The notes under the pieces: model-generated | What the model was told of the DNA's origin: nothing | Database searches by the model: none | The model's input: the letters and a program-made list of their open reading frames with translations, nothing else | DNA from: Metabacillus crassostreae | GTDB taxonomy: Bacteria > Bacillota > Bacilli > Bacillales > Bacillaceae | Length of the DNA: 64,000 nt | NCBI RefSeq assembly: GCF_016908395.1 | Contig: NZ_JAFBDU010000005.1 | Span: forward strand, 186,001 to 250,000 | Direction of reading: 5' to 3' | Position numbers and translations under genes: made by a program | Shown here: piece by piece, positions 21,814 to 30,718 of the stretch | How the letters are laid out: each line of letters starts with the position of its first letter | Position numbering within the stretch: the first letter of the stretch is position 1

Positions 21814-22824
21814 ATGAATTTAACAATAAAAGATATCGCGAAAATGGCTGGAGTTTCTCCAGGAACTGTATCTAAAATTATAAACAATTATAGTGGCATT
21901 AGTGAAAAAACGAAGAAGAAAGTTATGGATATTATAACTGAAACAGGGTATCAACCTACTTTTTCTGCAAAGGCACTTGCCACTAAAAAGTCTAATTTAA
22001 TAGGGTTAATATACGCTGGGAAAGTAAACGTTGATTTTACTCATCCATATTTTAATGAAGTTGTTACTTCGTTTAAAAAGGCGATTGGACTGTTAGGTTA
22101 CGATATTATTATGTTTTCGAATGAACAATTTTATAAAGATAATGGTAGTTACCTAGCAAGATGTAGACATTTTCATGTTGATGGATGTGTCATCATTGCT
22201 GGAGAAGAAATAGAGGATGCCATTTATGAATTAGTAGAAGCTGGCATCCCATGTATGGGAATAGATTTAGAATTATCTGGACCAAGTGCAAGCTTTGTTA
22301 TGAGTGATAATGTTAACTTGTCAAGACAGGTTATTCAGCATTTTTATTTACATGGTATTAGAGATGTTGGTTTTATAGGTGGAAAACGTGATTCTGCTAT
22401 TGCCATGTTTAGAGAAAAAGGATTTATAGATGCGATGAACCAGCTTGGTCTAGACGTGAAAAAAGAGTGGATGTATTATGGCGATTTTCATGAGGAAAGC
22501 GGATATATTGCAATGAAAAAAATATTTGAAAATAAAACGCTTCCTCGTGCAATTTTTGCTGCATCTGATATGATGGCATTTGGCGCAATCAGAGCAATTA
22601 AGGAACAAGGCTTAAGAGTTCCAGAGGATATATGCATTATTGGCTGTGATGATATTGATGCTTGCCGTTATAGCAGTCCTAAATTAACGACTGTCAGACA
22701 GGATAAAGATCGACTCGGCAAGCTTGCTGCTTATATGTTAAATGATTTGATTAATGGAAAATCAGAGCTAAAGCCTATTTTTATTGATTCGAAATTAATG
22801 GTACGTGAATCATGTGGACGTTAA
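21814..22824 (+). CDS. LacI-family transcriptional regulator
   Basis: 336 residues. The N-terminal helix-turn-helix with LacI hinge (TIKDIAKMAGVSPGTVSKII ... KALATKK, about 3-58) is followed by a periplasmic-binding-like sugar sensor domain (IGLIYAGK..., GFIGGKRDSAI..., AIFAASDMMAFGAI). It lies between the transporter and the beta-glucosidase. It is the most likely ligand of the GAAAnCGGTTTC palindromes in front of the binding-protein and cellulase genes, making an oligosaccharide-responsive local regulon. The 120-bp gap before it carries no strong promoter motif that I can defend. Confidence 0.9.
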   Translation: MNLTIKDIAKMAGVSPGTVSKIINNYSGISEKTKKKVMDIITETGYQPTFSAKALATKKSNLIGLIYAGKVNVDFTHPYFNEVVTSFKKAIGLLGYDIIMFSNEQFYKDNGSYLARCRHFHVDGCVIIAGEEIEDAIYELVEAGIPCMGIDLELSGPSASFVMSDNVNLSRQVIQHFYLHGIRDVGFIGGKRDSAIAMFREKGFIDAMNQLGLDVKKEWMYYGDFHEESGYIAMKKIFENKTLPRAIFAASDMMAFGAIRAIKEQGLRVPEDICIIGCDDIDACRYSSPKLTTVRQDKDRLGKLAAYMLNDLINGKSELKPIFIDSKLMVRESCGR

Positions 22825-22857
22825 TAAAGGTAGAGAAAATTAAGTGGAGGTAAAAAA

Positions 22858-24207
22858 ATGGCTATCATAGAATTTCCAAAAGATATACGATGGGGAGCTG
22901 CTACAGCAGCATACCAAATCGAAGGAGCTGCAACGAAAGATGGAAGAGGTCTTTCAATATGGGATACATTTTCAAAAACGCCAGGTAAAGTTTTAAATGG
23001 AGATAATGGTGATGTAGCTTGTGATAGTTATCATCGCTATGAAGAAGATATCGAGCTTATGAAAGAATTAGGTATTGATATTTATCGATTCTCAGTTTCT
23101 TGGCCGCGTATTTTCCCAACAGGAACTGGTGAAGTAAATCAAAGTGGTCTTCAATATTATCACGATTTCGTTGATGCCCTTTTAGCAAATGGAATTGAGC
23201 CAATGTGTACTCTTTATCATTGGGATCTGCCACAGGCTCTACAGGATAAGGGTGGCTGGGAAAACCGTGAAACAGTTGATGCCTTTGCAGAATATGCTGA
23301 TTTAATGTTCAAAGAATTTGATGGAAAGATTAAAAAATGGATTACGATTAATGAACCATGGTGTGTTTCATTTCTTTCAAATTTCATAGGGATCCATGCA
23401 CCAGGGAATCAAAATCTTCAATTGGCAACAACAATTTCACATCATCTTCTACTTGCTCATGGTAAGGCTGTAACGAAATTCAGAGAATCAGGTCTTACAG
23501 GTGAAATTGGTTATGCTCCAAACCTTGAATGGAACGAACCATATAGCAATAAACAAGAAGATATTGATGCATGTAATAGAGGAATGGGCTGGTTTATTGA
23601 GTGGTTCTTTGATCCAGTTTTCAAAGGAAGCTACCCACAATTTATGCTAGATTGGTTCGAGAAAAAAGGAGTAACACTTTCAATCGAAGATGGAGATATG
23701 GCATTTATCCATCAGCCAATTGACTTTGTTGGGATCAATTACTACACAGGTAGTGTTGTGAGATATAAAGAAAACCATGATTTATTTGATAATGAAAAAG
23801 TGGATATTGGTTATGAAAAAACTGATTTTGATTGGAATATCTACCCTGAAGGTTTTTATAAGGCATTATCAAAGTTAAAAGATCAATATGGTCAAATTCC
23901 AATATATATTACTGAAAACGGAGCTTGCTATAATGATGGTGTAGAAAATGGTCGAGTTAAGGATCAAAGACGAATTGATTACTTAAAACAGCATTTAACT
24001 TCATTAAGTAGAGCGATAGATTCTGGTGTAAACATCAAAGGTTATCTAACTTGGTCATTACTTGATAACTTTGAATGGGCTGAAGGATATGACAAACGTT
24101 TTGGTATTATTCATGTTGACTTTAATACATTAGAACGTACAAAGAAAGATAGCTACTACTGGTACAAGCAAACAATCAAAAATGGTTGGTTTGATATGTT
24201 TTATTAA
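22858..24207 (+). CDS. GH1 beta-glucosidase, cytoplasmic
   Basis: 449 residues, normal for GH1, with no signal peptide. The acid/base Glu166 lies in TINEPW and the nucleophile Glu353 in YITENGA. The N-terminal GAATAAYQIEGA and C-terminal SLLDNFEWAEGYDKRFGI are GH1 hallmarks. It hydrolyses cellobiose and short cellodextrins, or other beta-glucosides, after import. I see no evidence of a phospho-site that would make it a 6-phospho-beta-glucosidase, and the ABC importer delivers unphosphorylated sugar. The ATG follows AAGTGGAGG, 33 bp after the regulator. Confidence 0.93.
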   Translation: MAIIEFPKDIRWGAATAAYQIEGAATKDGRGLSIWDTFSKTPGKVLNGDNGDVACDSYHRYEEDIELMKELGIDIYRFSVSWPRIFPTGTGEVNQSGLQYYHDFVDALLANGIEPMCTLYHWDLPQALQDKGGWENRETVDAFAEYADLMFKEFDGKIKKWITINEPWCVSFLSNFIGIHAPGNQNLQLATTISHHLLLAHGKAVTKFRESGLTGEIGYAPNLEWNEPYSNKQEDIDACNRGMGWFIEWFFDPVFKGSYPQFMLDWFEKKGVTLSIEDGDMAFIHQPIDFVGINYYTGSVVRYKENHDLFDNEKVDIGYEKTDFDWNIYPEGFYKALSKLKDQYGQIPIYITENGACYNDGVENGRVKDQRRIDYLKQHLTSLSRAIDSGVNIKGYLTWSLLDNFEWAEGYDKRFGIIHVDFNTLERTKKDSYYWYKQTIKNGWFDMFY

Positions 24208-24214
24208 TTTGTAG

Positions 24215-24252
24215 ACCCCAATTGGAAATCGGTTTCTGGTTGGGGTTTTTTC
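24215..24252 (+). terminator. Terminator after the beta-glucosidase gene
   Basis: ACCCCAA (24215-24221) pairs with TTGGGGT (24240-24246), with an inner GAAA...TTTC pairing and a following TTTTTT tract. This is a strong rho-independent terminator. Its loop region happens to read GAAATCGGTTTC, the operator motif. Confidence 0.85.
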
Positions 24253-24465
24253 TTATCATTTTTAACTCAGTTTATAATTAATTTATAATGCAATAGTATC
24301 TATCTTACAACATAATGCTACAATGAATAGAGTTAAGCACCAAAGCCTCTGATTTACAGGAGCTGGAAAGAAATTAAAGATTTAGAGAAAAACACTGAAT
24401 ACTCAAAGATTCAAGAACAGCCTAAGAGAATATAACAATAATTAAAGAGAAAGAAGAAGGATACT

Positions 24466-25068
24466 ATGCGAGATAAAATTCAAAGAATATTAGAGATTTT
24501 AACAGCATTCTTTTTTCTAAATATGCTATGGATCATTTTTTGTTTACCGATCATCACAATCTTTCCTTCTACAATGACGATGTTTAGCATCGTAAGAAGA
24601 TGGAAGCTGAATGAAATTGATTATGATGTAGCTAAACTATTTTTTTCAGAGTTTAAAGAAAATGCTAGGAAATACTTTATGCTAGGTGTAGTATGGCTAA
24701 TTTTTGGTATATTGCTTATCATTGATTATTTCTTTATCATCACCATCCAGTTTGAAGCGAGAAATCTACTATTTGGACTTCTCTTTTTGGGTACTTTTAT
24801 GTATTTAGGTATGTCGCTATTTATCTTTGGAATTGCTGTGAATTTTGATCTTCCTAAGAAGGCAATTTTCAAGAACGCCCTTTTATATACAATAGGAAAA
24901 TTAGGAACAACAGTATTAACAGTTATGATTTTAGTAAGCATGGTGATTATTTGTTATATTGTGCCTTATTTGTTATGGATAATCGGTAGTATTACAGCAT
25001 TTTTCATTTATACGACAATGAGTAATATGAACCGAGTCTCATGGGAAAAAGATAGTAGTCAAAAATAA
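24466..25068 (+). CDS. DUF624 (YesL-type) membrane protein
   Basis: 200 residues with about five hydrophobic helices (about 12-36, 70-92, 98-124, 140-162, 165-185) and the N-terminal LNMLWIIFCLPIITIFPS motif typical of DUF624/YesL. Such proteins sit in many Bacillus gene sets for plant polysaccharide breakdown beside family-1 ABC importers, but their function is unknown. It is expressed apart from the GH1 gene because a terminator lies between them. The ATG is preceded by AAAGAGAAAGAAGG. Confidence 0.8.
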   Translation: MRDKIQRILEILTAFFFLNMLWIIFCLPIITIFPSTMTMFSIVRRWKLNEIDYDVAKLFFSEFKENARKYFMLGVVWLIFGILLIIDYFFIITIQFEARNLLFGLLFLGTFMYLGMSLFIFGIAVNFDLPKKAIFKNALLYTIGKLGTTVLTVMILVSMVIICYIVPYLLWIIGSITAFFIYTTMSNMNRVSWEKDSSQK

Positions 25069-25141
25069 GTTTCTTTTTATTGGATAGTAGATTTAAAATT
25101 CTTCAAAAAATGAAGCTTAGAATAATTTTTAAAAATGTTTA

Positions 25142-25412
25142 ATAAAGACGAATATAAACTATTCTGAAGCTGGAAAAATACCTCGTTCCATTGCGCTGCA
25201 GACACTCCATTCGTCCGGGAGGAAGCTAGCTTAGCCTCCACAGCAACGCCTGCGGGTCTCAGACTTTCCTCTATTCCTGTAGGAGTCAAGAGTCTTCCGC
25301 TCGATTTCACTAGTCCAAATAAAGACCCGAACTATTAGGCGAAAGATTAATTGAGGTATCAGCTAATAATTAGGGTTTATCATTAACTTAAATACTTATA
25401 TCCCAACCCCTT
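25142..25412 (-). repeat. Composite repeat, degenerate reverse copy inside the island
   Basis: It resembles the composite repeat in reverse orientation: an AATAAAGACGAAT arm, a GC-rich core (about 25182-25315), then an arm with ACCCGAACTATTAGG and an end reading ACTTATATCCCAA. The outer left end is missing and the core has many changes, so this is an old copy. Confidence 0.7.
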
Positions 25413-25440
25413 TTTTCATTTTGAGAAAGGGGTTTCCTTT
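25405..25440 (+). terminator. Hairpin at the end of the degenerate repeat
   Basis: AACCCCTTT (25405-25413) pairs with AAAGGGGTT (25426-25434), followed by TCCTTTT. It could end transcripts from the DUF624 gene. Confidence 0.55.
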
Positions 25441-25631
25441 TAGGGGAAGTATTTATCAGAAAATTTCAGTTTCTTAAAGAATATTCCTTTTATTTCATCT
25501 AGAAATCTAGTATAATTAAAAATGTTAGCGGTTACAATCTATTAGTTACTTATAAATACTATAAAAAGAGAGTGATTGCTTAAAATAATTTGAGGGGGAG
25601 ATGGAGAAAGGCTTTTTTTACACTTAATAAT

Positions 25632-25674
25632 GAAACCGTTTTCGTAACCTATATCGTTTTTGGAAACCGGTTTC
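25632..25674 (+). promoter_or_regulatory. Two GAAACCGNTTTC operators before the cellulase gene
   Basis: GAAACCGTTTTC (25632-25643) and the perfect palindrome GAAACCGGTTTC (25663-25674) lie 30-70 bp before the cellulase start. They match the boxes before the binding-protein gene, so importer and cellulase probably share one LacI-type regulator and/or CcpA. Their position also argues against translation starting upstream at 25590. Confidence 0.65.
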
Positions 25675-25703
25675 TAAAACAAAATAATCAAGGGGGATTT
25701 ATT

Positions 25704-28700
25704 TTGATAAAAAAGATGTTGAAGAAATTTACAGTCTATATGATGATATTCGGATTAATAGCTTCCATGCTTCCGTCTTTGGCAGCTGCTGAGGAATCTG
25801 ATTATGGTAGTTTACTAGGTAATCCAGGTAAAAAACCATCTCAAGCTGGAGCTTTAAAGTTAACTGAAGTAAATGGACAAAAAACACTAACTGATAGTAG
25901 TGGGGCACCAATTCAATTACGTGGAATGAGTACTCATGGGTTGCAATGGTTCCCAGAAATTATTAATGATAATGCATTTACAACACTATCAAACGATTGG
26001 GGTTCAAATTTAATTCGTCTTGCCATGTATGTTGGAGAAAATGGATATGCAACAAACCCAGAGGTTAAGCAGAAGTTAATAGAAGGAATTGAACTTGCAA
26101 TTAAGCATGATATGTATGTAATCGTTGACTGGCATGTTCATGCTCCTGGAGATCCTAATGAAGAAGTTTATAGCGGAGCTTTGGAATTCTTTGATGAAAT
26201 TTCTACTAAATATAAAGATGTTCCAAATATTATTTATGAAGTAGCTAATGAACCAAGTAGTAATAGCAATGGTGGTAATGGAGTAACAAATGATGAAGCT
26301 GGTTGGAATGCGGTAAAGTCGTATGCTGAGCCTATCATCGAAAAAATCCGTGAAAATGGAGCAGAAAACATTGTTATTGTTGGAAGTCCAAACTGGAGTC
26401 AACGTCCTGATTTAGCGGCAGATAATCCGATTAATGACGAAAACACAATGTATACTGTTCATTTCTACACAGGCTCACATCCAGCAGCAGCTGATAGCAG
26501 TGATCGTGAAAATGTGATGAGTAATGCTAGATATGCACTTGAAAATGGAGTAGCTGTTTTTGCAACAGAATGGGGAACAAGTGAAGCTAATGGTAACAAT
26601 GGTCCTTATTTAGACGAAGCTGATGTGTGGATTAATTTCTTAAATGAAAACAATATTAGTTGGGCAAATTGGTCTTTAACAAATAAAAATGAAACATCTG
26701 CAGCATTCACACCATTTCAACTAGGTAAATCAGAGGCAACAGATCTTGATCCAGGTGCTGACCATATGTGGTCACCAAAGGAATTGAGTATTTCTGGTGA
26801 GTATGTACGAGCTCGTATTAAAGGTGTTACATATGAACCAATCGATCGTACAAAGTTTTCAGAGATTTTATGGAATTTTAATGATGGAACATCACAAGGA
26901 TTTGGTGTTAATGGTGATAGCCCTCCTTCAACAAAGGATATTACTACAACTAATGAAGACAATGCACTTAAAATTTCTGGTTTAAAAGCTAGTCAGGATA
27001 TTTCTGAAGGGAATTATTGGGCAAATGTTCGACTTTCAGCTGATTCTTGGGATAAATCTGTTGATGTACTAGGAGCAGAAATGCTTACTATGGATGTCAT
27101 TGTTGATCAACCAACAACTGTATCTATTGCTGCTATACCACAAGGTCCATCAGCAGGATGGGCAAACCCAACGCGTGCAATTAAAGTGAATAGTGAGGAT
27201 TTTGTTGCTTTTGGTGATCAATATAAAGCAGTTTTAACAATAACCAAAGAAGATGCTCCTTCACTTGCTACTATTGGGGAAAGTCCTGATGATAGTACAA
27301 TGAACAATCTTGTTCTTTTTGTAGGTGCTGAAAATGCGGATAGTATTTCTTTAGATAACATTACAGTTTCAGGAACAATTACTGAAGTAGAGGTAATAAA
27401 TGACCCAGAAGGTGTAGCAACACTTCCGTCTACCTTTGAAGATGATACACGTCAAGGTTGGAAATGGAGTGGAGATTCTGGTGTAAAAACAGCTTTAACC
27501 ATTCAGGAAGCAAATGGCTCAAAAGCTCTTTCATGGGATTTTGCTTATCCAGAGGTTAAACCATCTGATAATTGGGCATCTGCGCCTCGTTTAGATTTTT
27601 GGATGGATACATTAGCACGTGGTGATAATGATTACGTTGCATTTGATCTTTATATGGATCCAACTCGTGCATCAGTAGGATCAATAGCGGTTAACTTAGT
27701 ATTCCAACCGGAGGCTCTTGGTTATTGGGCACAAGCACCAGGAACATATGAGATCAATTTAGAAGAACTTGACTCTGCAAAGAAAACATCTGATGGCTTG
27801 TATCATTTTGAAGCAAAAATAGATGTAAGCTCAATTGAAAACTTACAAGACGATACCTTGCTTCGCAATATGCTGCTTATATTCGCAGATGTTGAAAGTG
27901 ACTTTGGTGGAACAATGTATGTTGATAATGTGAGATTTGAAAAAGCGGATCCAGGCACAGGTGGAGAAGAAGGAGAAACACCAGCACCAAACCCAGGTGA
28001 GGGAGAAGAAGAAACTCCAGCAGATCCAGATAAAATAATAAAAGAATTGTTTAATGTTGATGGGCTTGTCTATTCAATGAAGAATTCTGCAAAATCCACA
28101 ACATTCACTAAAGAGGTTTTAAATCAATTACCTTTAAATTCTAAGATTGAATTAACTTATGAATCAACTAAGGTTCAAGTTCCTGTTGAAATCTTAAAGG
28201 TAGGAAAAGACATCACATTTAATTTTGGTGAAGTTTCAGCATCAGTAGAAAAGAAATCAGGAGCAATTAGTAAATTGTATGACTTTACAATTGTTACTGA
28301 GGATGGAAAGAAAATTAGTAACTTTGATAAAAATAAAGTGACTTTAATTTATACAATTGATCCTAATGATGTTAAAGATTGGGACAACCTTAAAGTGTTT
28401 TTTGTTGATAAAAAAGGTAAAAAAATAGAAGAGATTGAAACGAAATATAATAAAGACAAGAACGAAGTAACTGCTTCTCTTGCTCACTTTAGTATCTATG
28501 GTGTGTTTGAAGTAGCTGCAACTACTCCATCTGTTGAACCAGTACAAGAGGAAAATGGAGAAGGAGAATTACCAACAGTAGAAAAAGTTAGTTCAGGTAA
28601 AGAATTACCTAATACAGCTACAAGCTCATATACAACTTTATTAGTAGGTAGCGTATTATTACTAGCTGGAATCATGTCATATCTATTTATTAAAAGAAGA

Positions 28701-28718
28701 ATGAGTGTAAGTAAGTAA
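25704..28718 (+). CDS. Wall-anchored alkaline-type endoglucanase, GH5-CBM17-CBM28-LPNTA
   Basis: 1004 residues from a TTG at 25704 (AAGGGGGA upstream). A signal peptide ends near SLAAAEE. The GH5 subfamily-2 catalytic domain (about 45-380) has acid/base Glu183 in YEVANEP and nucleophile Glu289 in FATEWGTS. A CBM17-like domain (about 389-565, from FNDGTSQGFGVNGDS) and a CBM28-like domain (about 567-752, from FEDDTRQGW) follow; both families bind amorphous cellulose. The arrangement is that of alkaline Bacillus cellulases. A Pro/Glu linker, a C-terminal module (about 785-935, ending AHFSIYGVFEV) and a sorting signal LPNTA (968-972) with membrane helix and RRMSVSK tail finish the protein. It cuts beta-1,4-glucan at the cell surface and feeds the ABC importer. 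Confidence 0.93.
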   Translation: MIKKMLKKFTVYMMIFGLIASMLPSLAAAEESDYGSLLGNPGKKPSQAGALKLTEVNGQKTLTDSSGAPIQLRGMSTHGLQWFPEIINDNAFTTLSNDWGSNLIRLAMYVGENGYATNPEVKQKLIEGIELAIKHDMYVIVDWHVHAPGDPNEEVYSGALEFFDEISTKYKDVPNIIYEVANEPSSNSNGGNGVTNDEAGWNAVKSYAEPIIEKIRENGAENIVIVGSPNWSQRPDLAADNPINDENTMYTVHFYTGSHPAAADSSDRENVMSNARYALENGVAVFATEWGTSEANGNNGPYLDEADVWINFLNENNISWANWSLTNKNETSAAFTPFQLGKSEATDLDPGADHMWSPKELSISGEYVRARIKGVTYEPIDRTKFSEILWNFNDGTSQGFGVNGDSPPSTKDITTTNEDNALKISGLKASQDISEGNYWANVRLSADSWDKSVDVLGAEMLTMDVIVDQPTTVSIAAIPQGPSAGWANPTRAIKVNSEDFVAFGDQYKAVLTITKEDAPSLATIGESPDDSTMNNLVLFVGAENADSISLDNITVSGTITEVEVINDPEGVATLPSTFEDDTRQGWKWSGDSGVKTALTIQEANGSKALSWDFAYPEVKPSDNWASAPRLDFWMDTLARGDNDYVAFDLYMDPTRASVGSIAVNLVFQPEALGYWAQAPGTYEINLEELDSAKKTSDGLYHFEAKIDVSSIENLQDDTLLRNMLLIFADVESDFGGTMYVDNVRFEKADPGTGGEEGETPAPNPGEGEEETPADPDKIIKELFNVDGLVYSMKNSAKSTTFTKEVLNQLPLNSKIELTYESTKVQVPVEILKVGKDITFNFGEVSASVEKKSGAISKLYDFTIVTEDGKKISNFDKNKVTLIYTIDPNDVKDWDNLKVFFVDKKGKKIEEIETKYNKDKNEVTASLAHFSIYGVFEVAATTPSVEPVQEENGEGELPTVEKVSSGKELPNTATSSYTTLLVGSVLLLAGIMSYLFIKRRMSVSK

Positions 28719-28744
28719 TTCAAGATCCAGTTAATAGGTATAAA

Positions 28745-29079
28745 GAGGCTGGGACATAATAGAAATCATGAAAAAAGACGAATGAACCTAAATTCAGTTA
28801 AGCTAAAAGAAACAAGTTCGTTCCATTGCGCTGCAGACACTCGCTTTCCACGGGGAGGAAGCTTGTGCCTCCTCAGCTACGCCTGCGGGGTCTCAGACTT
28901 TCCTCTATTCCCGTAGGTGCCCTAGTGTCTTCCGCTCCATTCCACTAGTTCTTAAAAATAGTATGCAAAATCCCAAAAAGCAATTGAAGACAAAAAAACT
29001 CGAACTATTAGGCGAAGGTTATTGAAATATCACCTAATAATTCGGGTTTTTCATTAGTTTAAATACTTATGTCCCAGCT
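28745..29079 (-). repeat. Composite repeat, reverse, right edge of the cellulose island
   Basis: About 335 bp. It begins GAGGCTGGGACATAAT and ends ACTTATGTCCCAGC, with the GC-rich core (about 28819-28950) in reverse orientation and the CCCGAACTATTAGGCG...ACCTAATAATTCGGG arm to its right. It lies 27 bp after the cellulase stop and is in inverted orientation to the copy at 17775. The following 150 bp (29080-29231) hold nothing that I recognise. Confidence 0.88.
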
Positions 29080-29231
29080 ATCGTGTAAATCTGAATTTTC
29101 CTGTCACAACCACTTTAAAAAAACGTCAAAATTCCTGGTCGGTTTGGCTGTTACTCTCTTCAAAAGCAAGGTTTTTTTGCTTCATTTCATGGTCAGTAAA
29201 GAAGGCTGTCCTTTTATTGGATTACGTTTTT

Positions 29232-29357
29232 TTAATCTTGAGATAAATAAATCCAATTTTTTTCATCAAATTCTTTAATAATATAAGTTGAATCAATTTT
29301 TTGTAAAACTTTATTGAAAGACTCTATATTTTTATCATAATCATACAAGTCTTCCAT
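29232..29357 (-). CDS. Possible small coupled ORF, 41 residues
   Basis: On the minus strand an ATG at 29355-29357 with AAAGGA eight bases upstream opens a frame of 41 codons (MEDLYDYDKNIESF...) ending TAA at 29232. Its start overlaps the end of the next-listed hypothetical gene by 17 bp in another frame, as in translationally coupled genes. The composition (Asp, Glu, Lys, Ile) looks like coding sequence. It may be a real small protein, the truncated start of a lost gene, or the shifted tail of its neighbour. Function unknown. Confidence 0.35.
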   Translation of the reverse strand: MEDLYDYDKNIESFNKVLQKIDSTYIIKEFDEKNWIYLSQD

Positions 29358-29709
29358 GAATATATTCCTTTATAATGAAATTCGTTAAATTTGAACTATT
29401 CACAAAATCCGAAAAGAACGTTCTCAAAGTAATTGAATCTTCTTTTGTGAAAGCTTCATCATTAAGTAATGAAATTCTAAAAACATTTAATATCTCATTT
29501 ATGTCCTCATCGTCCATATAACATAAAGGGTCCAATTTTTTATCTTCCTCTGTAAAAGGATTTCTAGTATCCTCAATTACTACATAAGCGAAAATATGTC
29601 CATTCTTTAATACATGGAAAATTTCTAAATCACGCAATTTTAAAATTCTATGAAGTGATGTCATCGTTTCACCATACTTAATAATAGATTCAATCTTCTT
29701 CATATTCAT
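29341..29709 (-). CDS. Hypothetical protein, 122 residues
   Basis: I do not recognise this protein. It is mixed alpha/beta in appearance, acidic in the middle (FTEEDKKLDPLCYMDDEDINEIL) and has no signal peptide or membrane segment. It begins 20 bp before the ywjG stop codon on the same strand, which indicates coupling to ywjG. It lies between the cellulose island and the conserved spo0F region. B. subtilis has no such gene next to ywjG as far as I recall, so it may have come with the insertion. Confidence 0.6.
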   Translation of the reverse strand: MNMKKIESIIKYGETMTSLHRILKLRDLEIFHVLKNGHIFAYVVIEDTRNPFTEEDKKLDPLCYMDDEDINEILNVFRISLLNDEAFTKEDSITLRTFFSDFVNSSNLTNFIIKEYIHGRLV

Positions 29710-30229
29710 TCAAAATCTCTTTAATTGTAAAACTTAAAGCGTAGTATACATATAACGCTGTCATTAATGCAGGGAAACCATATCTTTCACCATCATCACC
29801 TGGAATTAATGGTTGACGAAGCTTAGCATCTATATGTAAATCTGTGTTTTGATTTAATCCAGCATCTGTATTTTTTATTAAGGCAGAAACACCGACTGTT
29901 TGGATACCTTTACTAGTAAGTTCTTTTGCAATTGAAATTGCTTCTTCATCAGTTGAACGGTATGTAAAAAGAATCACTCTGTCTGCAGGTGTGACCTCTT
30001 TTATAGCGCCCTCTGAATCCAATAATGATTCTGCCCCTACTAAGTTTTCCGAACCTGTTAAAGCCTCTAAAACAACTCCGTGAAGCTCTTTGTGTCCATA
30101 TAAATAAACTTTACCGTCCCCCACTAAGGCTTGTGCTAAGAGTCTTGCACTGTCTTCAATGCTCATTTCCTCTTGTTCAAGAATCCGATTAAAATGTCCT
30201 GTGATTTGTGTTGTGAAAATTTTCATCAT
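29690..30229 (-). CDS. ywjG: YwjG-like protein (DUF2529, SIS-like fold)
   Basis: 179 residues, divergent from spo0F, the position of ywjG in B. subtilis. Features are MKIFTTQITGHFNRI at the start, an SIS-like stretch (DGKVYLYGHKE... DRVILFTYRSTDEEAISIAKEL) and LIPGDDGERYGFPALMTALYVYYAL near the C-terminus. SIS domains bind phosphosugars, but DUF2529 has no established function. AAGGAG stands 12 bp before the start, and a second ATG follows directly. It overlaps the next hypothetical gene by 20 bp. Confidence 0.8.
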   Translation of the reverse strand: MMKIFTTQITGHFNRILEQEEMSIEDSARLLAQALVGDGKVYLYGHKELHGVVLEALTGSENLVGAESLLDSEGAIKEVTPADRVILFTYRSTDEEAISIAKELTSKGIQTVGVSALIKNTDAGLNQNTDLHIDAKLRQPLIPGDDGERYGFPALMTALYVYYALSFTIKEILNEYEED

Positions 30230-30356
30230 TGAAAGTGAGCTCTCCTTCTTTTCAAATACTATTAGTATTATAACGAAGAAACATGAAATCTAAAAATGTT
30301 TAAAACCATTAGATTGACTATAAATGTGATATTCTAAAGAAGGGTTTTAGGTTAAA

Positions 30357-30389
30357 TTACGACAAGTTAGGCAGAATTTGTCGACAAAA
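30357..30389. promoter_or_regulatory. Candidate Spo0A boxes between ywjG and spo0F
   Basis: ATTTGTCGACAAAA (30376-30389) carries TGTCGA-type 0A-box cores on both strands, and TTACGACAAG (about 30357-30366) is a weaker second copy. spo0F is a known Spo0A~P target in B. subtilis. The sites are about 330 bp upstream of the gene, so they may act on ywjG instead. The rest of the 490-bp gap holds no gene. Confidence 0.4.
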
Positions 30390-30718
30390 GATTAACTAAG
30401 AATGCAGGAGATAAACGGAAAAAGAAGAATTATTAATAAACAAGAAAACGTTTTAGTGGTTCAACTTTTTTTGATAGAATTGAATACTTTAACAAAATTT
30501 TCACCAAGGTTTATACATAGGCTAAGTAAAAACGTGATATTTAAATAATAATTGTGGGGATTTCAGCAGACAAAGGAGCTGGAAGATGAACAATTTTATT
30601 CACAACTTTATATTAAGCTTTTAAGTGCTAATTAGCGTTTAACAATAATATTGATAGCAAAGGTACCTTAAGGTATCAGTTTTAGAGAAAACTAAAAAAA
30701 TAAGAGGTGTAATAAAAC

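Noticed and set aside
24225-24236. GAAATCGGTTTC as an operator after the beta-glucosidase gene
   Set aside because: It lies inside a strong terminator hairpin where the symmetry is explained by the stem; no promoter adjoins it.
29069-29278. 69-codon plus-strand frame after the composite repeat
   Set aside because: No ribosome site and begins inside the repeat end; composition is AT-rich noise.
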